From: Gamsiella multidivaricata
Taxonomy: Eukaryota > Mortierellomycota > Mortierellomycetes > Mortierellales > Mortierellaceae
Direction of reading: 5' to 3'
NCBI RefSeq assembly: GCF_025024155.1
Contig: NW_026251710.1
Coordinates: 975,573-1,039,572, forward strand
DNA length: 64,000 nt
The position numbers were made by a program, and so were the translations under genes. The notes under the pieces are model-generated. The model did not search any database. It was not told the DNA's origin and worked only from the letters and a program-made list of their open reading frames with translations. Below are positions 61,245 to 64,000 of this stretch, one piece after another. Each line of letters opens with the position of its first letter. Position 1 is the stretch's first letter.

Positions 61245-62008
61245 TAGAGTGAGCAACCGTGCCAAGGTTTGGTCACGGGAGCAGCCACACTTTTACAAGA
61301 AGTCAATCGATTGTCGTGGTAGGGTCGATTTCTTGTCTGAAAAGATCGGCCGGAACTGGCTCCGCTTTGAGTTCCTCGCAACGTAGAAGGGAACCGCACT
61401 AGTAAATATACGCATACATCGCCATGCAAAAGGTGTTAGAGAACTTGATATCTGTACAACGCGTGCGTGAATGAAGTGGTGTCGCACTTAAATTACCTTC
61501 TATTCTACTCGCATGCTGATATGCAGCGACGGCAAATCGCTGCAGCTTGAGGTGCTGGAACTGCGGTTCTGCACTGTTGAAATCAAAGCCGAGCATGTCT
61601 TCATCGGCGGCCTCATCTCCTGGCTGCAGTTGGAGCACTTTCTCCTCGAGATCCAAAAAGATGTCTTCCGATGGCTTGAATCGGCCCTGGTCGATAACCT
61701 CGTGGGTTTTGATGGCTGCCATGAATCTGTAAGCATCGAGCATATGGCTAATATCGGGCGACTGGGGTAGAGCGCGGATGATCTCCAAGTTGCGAACTAT
61801 TCCAAGGCCGGGAATGTTCTCGGTATAGTCGTTCTTGGACACGATGCCCAGTAACGTCACATAGTCTGCGCTGGGGACGTGAAGTGCATTGGTAACACTC
61901 TCCTTGGTATACAATGCATAGGCCAGGCCGTGGAAGATCGGCCGCAAAACCTTGGTGACCGACGGATATATCAACAGATCGGAATCTGCTGACACCACGA
62001 AGCTACCG

Positions 62009-62609
62009 TGTAATAGCAACAAAAGGAAGGAAGGAACAAGTGCAGGAACAAGAGGACACGAGGTAGGAACACGAGAGGCAGGGGACAAGAGACAAGGGCT
62101 AGAACGGATGATTTTTATTATACAGAGAGATAGAGGTATTTATACTAATATACAGGGGGCGCAGTGGTGGAGGCGCTGTCAGGAACAGACTTGGAAGAGT
62201 GGTATATGTGTTATGGAGGAGACAGACAGTGGACAAGGTAAGGAAGAAATGTATTGCAGACTGAGGTTATATGCTATGGATTCTATGGCTCTATTTATGT
62301 GTTTCTAGGATTCTTGGTCAGGGTACTCGGATGGCTACTACGGGACGCGAGGTATATTTGCTAGGAATAGCACAAAGGTATGGATCTGGTGCAATGGTTC
62401 TAGACGGGCCGGACAATGGTTCTAGGCGGGCCGGATAATGGCAATATCAATAAAGATACTTCGTTGAACATATGTTGATCGAGCATACGGTGGCAGAGGT
62501 ACGCGTGCAAGCGCGTGAGCGCGTAGAAGCAGTCACAAATCAATATGAGCAATTGTGTGCGCAGCTCAACTGTCACTCTGCACCACACGCTATGGTGCTA
62601 TCCGTGACA
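62009..62609 (-). repeat. 3' LTR of the gypsy element (601 bp)
   Basis: On the minus strand it starts TGTCACGGATAGCACC and ends CTATTACA, the TG...CA rule. A polypurine tract AAGAGAGGGGAT (62610-62621) lies just upstream. A TATA box (TATAAATA, 62137-62144) and, about 20 bp on, a polyadenylation signal (AATAAA, 62114-62119) define promoter and end signals. A 22-bp tandem duplication (tggttctagacgggccggacaa-type unit, twice) lies at about 62394-62440. Confidence 0.85.
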
Positions 62610-62619
62610 ATCCCCTCTC

Positions 62620-64000
62620 TTAGGAGCGACTTCCAGGAGCGACAGGAACTGGACCGGGCTTTGCTGGATACTGGCGATGGAACTCAGCAATGAGCTCTGG
62701 GCAGTGTGAGACATTTGCAGCGGGTTCCCAAGATCTCTCATCTGGAGGAAAGTCTTTCCAATCGACCAGGTACTGTAACTTGCGGTTGCGCAGTCGTGAA
62801 TCCAAGATGACTTCGACCTCATACTCGATCTGACCTTCGACTTCGACAGGTGGGGCAGGCGGTGCGCTACGGTTCGGAATCTCATTAGCCTGATGAGGCT
62901 CTAGGAGAGACACATGGAACACAGGATGTATTCGTGCCATGGAGGCAGGGAGCCGGAGTCGGAAAGCACGAGTCCCTACGTGTTCGAGGATCTCGTATGG
63001 CCCCAGCTTGCGGTAGTCAAGCTTGTCGGAAGGGCGCGTGGTCTTGATGTGTCGCCTCAAGAGCCAGACTTTATCACCAGGTGCAAAGTCGGGGGGCGCT
63101 TGGACATGCTGATTGAAGTAGCGAGCCTGGGCTTCTTGCGCAGCGCCGATATGGAACTTCAAGTCATCCTGCAGTCCCTTCAACAGCATGATTCGGGCAG
63201 AGGCGGCAGGTGAGTGGCGGGACACGCGTGGGATGTGGATGCTGAACCGAGGGTGGTATCCATACAAGGCCATGAACGGAGTCTGGTTCGTCGAGGAGTG
63301 AACGGTATTGTTGTACGTGAACTCGGCTAAGGGCAGGAGTCTGGACCAGTCGTCTTGCTGATAGTTCAAGAAGCAACGAAGGTATTGCTCAAGCGTTGCA
63401 TTGGTTCGTTCGGTTTGGCCATCAGTCTGTGGATGAAAAGCCGTTGACAAATTCTGTTTGACCTTTAGGGCTTCCATAAGCGAACGAGTAAACTGGGCGG
63501 TGAATGTGGTGCCACGGTCGGAGACAATATCGTCGGGGAGACCGTGGGCACGGACGACTGTGTCTAGGAACAGGCTCACTGTGCCGGCAGCATCGACCTC
63601 GTCATGCGTAGCAACGAAGTGGGCCATCTTGGTTAACCTGTCCACGAAGACTATGATGGACGTGAATCCATGGGACGCAGGCAACTGCGTGATGAAGTCC
63701 ATGGAGATTGAGGACCAAGGGCTCTCTGGTATAGGTAAGGACTGAAGGAGGCCATAAGGCTTGTGATGGACAGACTTGTTCCTCTGGCACGTATCGCAGG
63801 TACTGACAAAACGTTTCACATATTGGCGAAGGCCTGGCCAGTGATAGGTTCGATTCACGAGCTCGAATGTCTTCAGGAGGCCAAAGTGGCCTGCGGTGGG
63901 GTCGTCATGGCAATGGACCAGGATATCTCGGTGAATGTCATCGGCGTCGGGGACATAAATTAGGCCTTTGTAAAACAGGAGGCTATCCTCAATGGCGTAG
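62620..64000 (-). CDS. gypsy pol, integrase with chromodomain (partial)
   Basis: An open frame from the right edge to a stop at 62620, about 460 residues. An HHCC zinc-binding module (HDDPTAGH...CDTC) is followed by the DDE integrase core: MDFITQLP (first Asp), IVSDRGTTF (second Asp) and GQTERTNATLE (Glu). KLGPYEILEHVG is the GPY/F module. A chromodomain follows (EYEVEVILDSRLRNRKLQYL, DWKDFPPDERSWEP), which in chromoviruses steers integration to particular chromatin. No frameshift or stop is seen, so this copy may be recent and intact. The ATG/GTG at 63858 is not a real start, as the frame is open to the edge. Confidence 0.93.
   Translation of the reverse strand, partial: YAIEDSLLFYKGLIYVPDADDIHRDILVHCHDDPTAGHFGLLKTFELVNRTYHWPGLRQYVKRFVSTCDTCQRNKSVHHKPYGLLQSLPIPESPWSSISMDFITQLPASHGFTSIIVFVDRLTKMAHFVATHDEVDAAGTVSLFLDTVVRAHGLPDDIVSDRGTTFTAQFTRSLMEALKVKQNLSTAFHPQTDGQTERTNATLEQYLRCFLNYQQDDWSRLLPLAEFTYNNTVHSSTNQTPFMALYGYHPRFSIHIPRVSRHSPAASARIMLLKGLQDDLKFHIGAAQEAQARYFNQHVQAPPDFAPGDKVWLLRRHIKTTRPSDKLDYRKLGPYEILEHVGTRAFRLRLPASMARIHPVFHVSLLEPHQANEIPNRSAPPAPPVEVEGQIEYEVEVILDSRLRNRKLQYLVDWKDFPPDERSWEPAANVSHCPELIAEFHRQYPAKPGPVPVAPGSRS

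Larger units (their letters stand above)
60159..62008 (-). pseudogene. FEN1/XPG-like flap-nuclease gene, copy 2, broken by a gypsy LTR and a LINE
   Basis: The gene enters at the LTR border (62008) already inside the XPG-I domain: GSFVVSADSDLLIYPSVTK, matching VVLSRDSDMLLYQ of copy 1. It continues with VTLLGIVSKNDYTENIPGLG, aligned to IVLGVVSSNDYNANVPSLG of copy 1, the helix-hairpin-helix region. An intron (about 61507-61405, GTAATTT...ACTAG, phase 1) joins to VRFPSTLRGTQSG...SLYLRRVR. Here a LINE (60356-61226) is inserted. Past it, the same frame resumes (LRRVRFANFVLLFF) and ends at a TGA at about 60159. The 5' part with the XPG-N domain should lie beyond the retrotransposon, outside the window. 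No stop codons in the surviving frame suggests the breaks are recent. It lies directly upstream of the Fanzor gene, same strand. Confidence 0.75.
62009..64000 (-). mobile_element. Ty3/gypsy chromovirus-type LTR retrotransposon, 3' portion
   Basis: From the right edge leftwards are integrase, chromodomain, polypurine tract and 3' LTR. The 5' LTR, gag, protease, RT and RNase H lie beyond the window. The left border at 62009 falls inside the XPG-like gene copy 2. The five bases outside (taccg, 62004-62008) should recur at the other end as target duplication; that cannot be checked here. Confidence 0.9.

Noticed and set aside
60611..61429. A 272-residue minus-strand frame as a single gene
   Set aside because: It crosses the 18-bp target duplication: the first part is an exon of the XPG-like gene, the rest is LINE sequence.

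Overview
The window looks like a piece of an early-diverging fungal nuclear genome, most likely Mucoromycota and probably Mortierellaceae. This is inferred from protein content and gene style, not from any marker. Supporting signs are many 75-150 bp GT-AG introns, compact genes with 5' pyrimidine-rich leaders, a GCN4-type bZIP, a Grr1-type F-box/LRR protein, Ugo1, Zng1, an SCAI homologue and abundant DNA and RNA transposons. I see no rRNA, tRNA, CRISPR or bacterial-style operon.

Layout. 1-4.2 kb: a frameshifted FEN1/XPG-like nuclease gene (minus, running off the left edge) lies head-to-head with a Mutator-like (MULE) transposase gene (plus). 4.8-10.4 kb: housekeeping-type genes (NAD(P)-dependent epimerase, F-box protein, a 688-residue Q/S-rich protein). 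10.4-16.9 kb: a long gene-poor stretch with large pyrimidine and purine tracts and a decayed small secreted protein. 16.9-30.5 kb: a Cys-containing hypothetical protein, the Zng1 zinc chaperone, Ugo1 back to back with an RnpA-like RNase P protein, SCAI, a membrane-anchored aspartic protease, and a second decayed secreted protein. 31.6-39.1 kb: a Crypton (tyrosine recombinase plus GCR1_C domain) with two in-frame TAG codons, then a complete pogo/Tigger-type element with 148-bp terminal inverted repeats. 39.5-55.2 kb: a GCN4-like bZIP with two uORFs, a full ABCC transporter, APS kinase, an RGG/Q-rich protein, a small PP2-like protein and a Grr1-like F-box/LRR protein.

The right end (57.3-64 kb) is the most unusual part. 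On the minus strand, right to left, are a chromodomain-type Ty3/gypsy retrotransposon (3' half, with its 3' LTR), a second FEN1/XPG-like nuclease gene broken by that LTR, and a 5'-truncated LINE that has landed inside the same nuclease gene with an 18-bp target-site duplication. These are followed by a Fanzor gene, the eukaryotic TnpB-like RNA-guided nuclease family. The Fanzor RuvC D-E-D residues and zinc finger are intact. It has two clear introns, an upstream TATA box and a Lys/Arg-rich stretch. It carries one in-frame TAA, and no ATG precedes the Lys/Arg stretch. The nuclease gene ends about 40 bp before the Fanzor TATA box, in the same orientation.

How the genes relate: the conserved genes are ordinary cell functions (amino-acid control, sulfate assimilation, mitochondrial fusion and RNA processing, zinc delivery, ubiquitin ligase adaptors, transport). 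The mobile genes form two clusters, at the edges and at 31-39 kb. The FEN1/XPG-like family appears twice, each time directly beside a mobile-element gene. That makes a nuclease/transposase or nuclease/Fanzor partnership the main new hypothesis.
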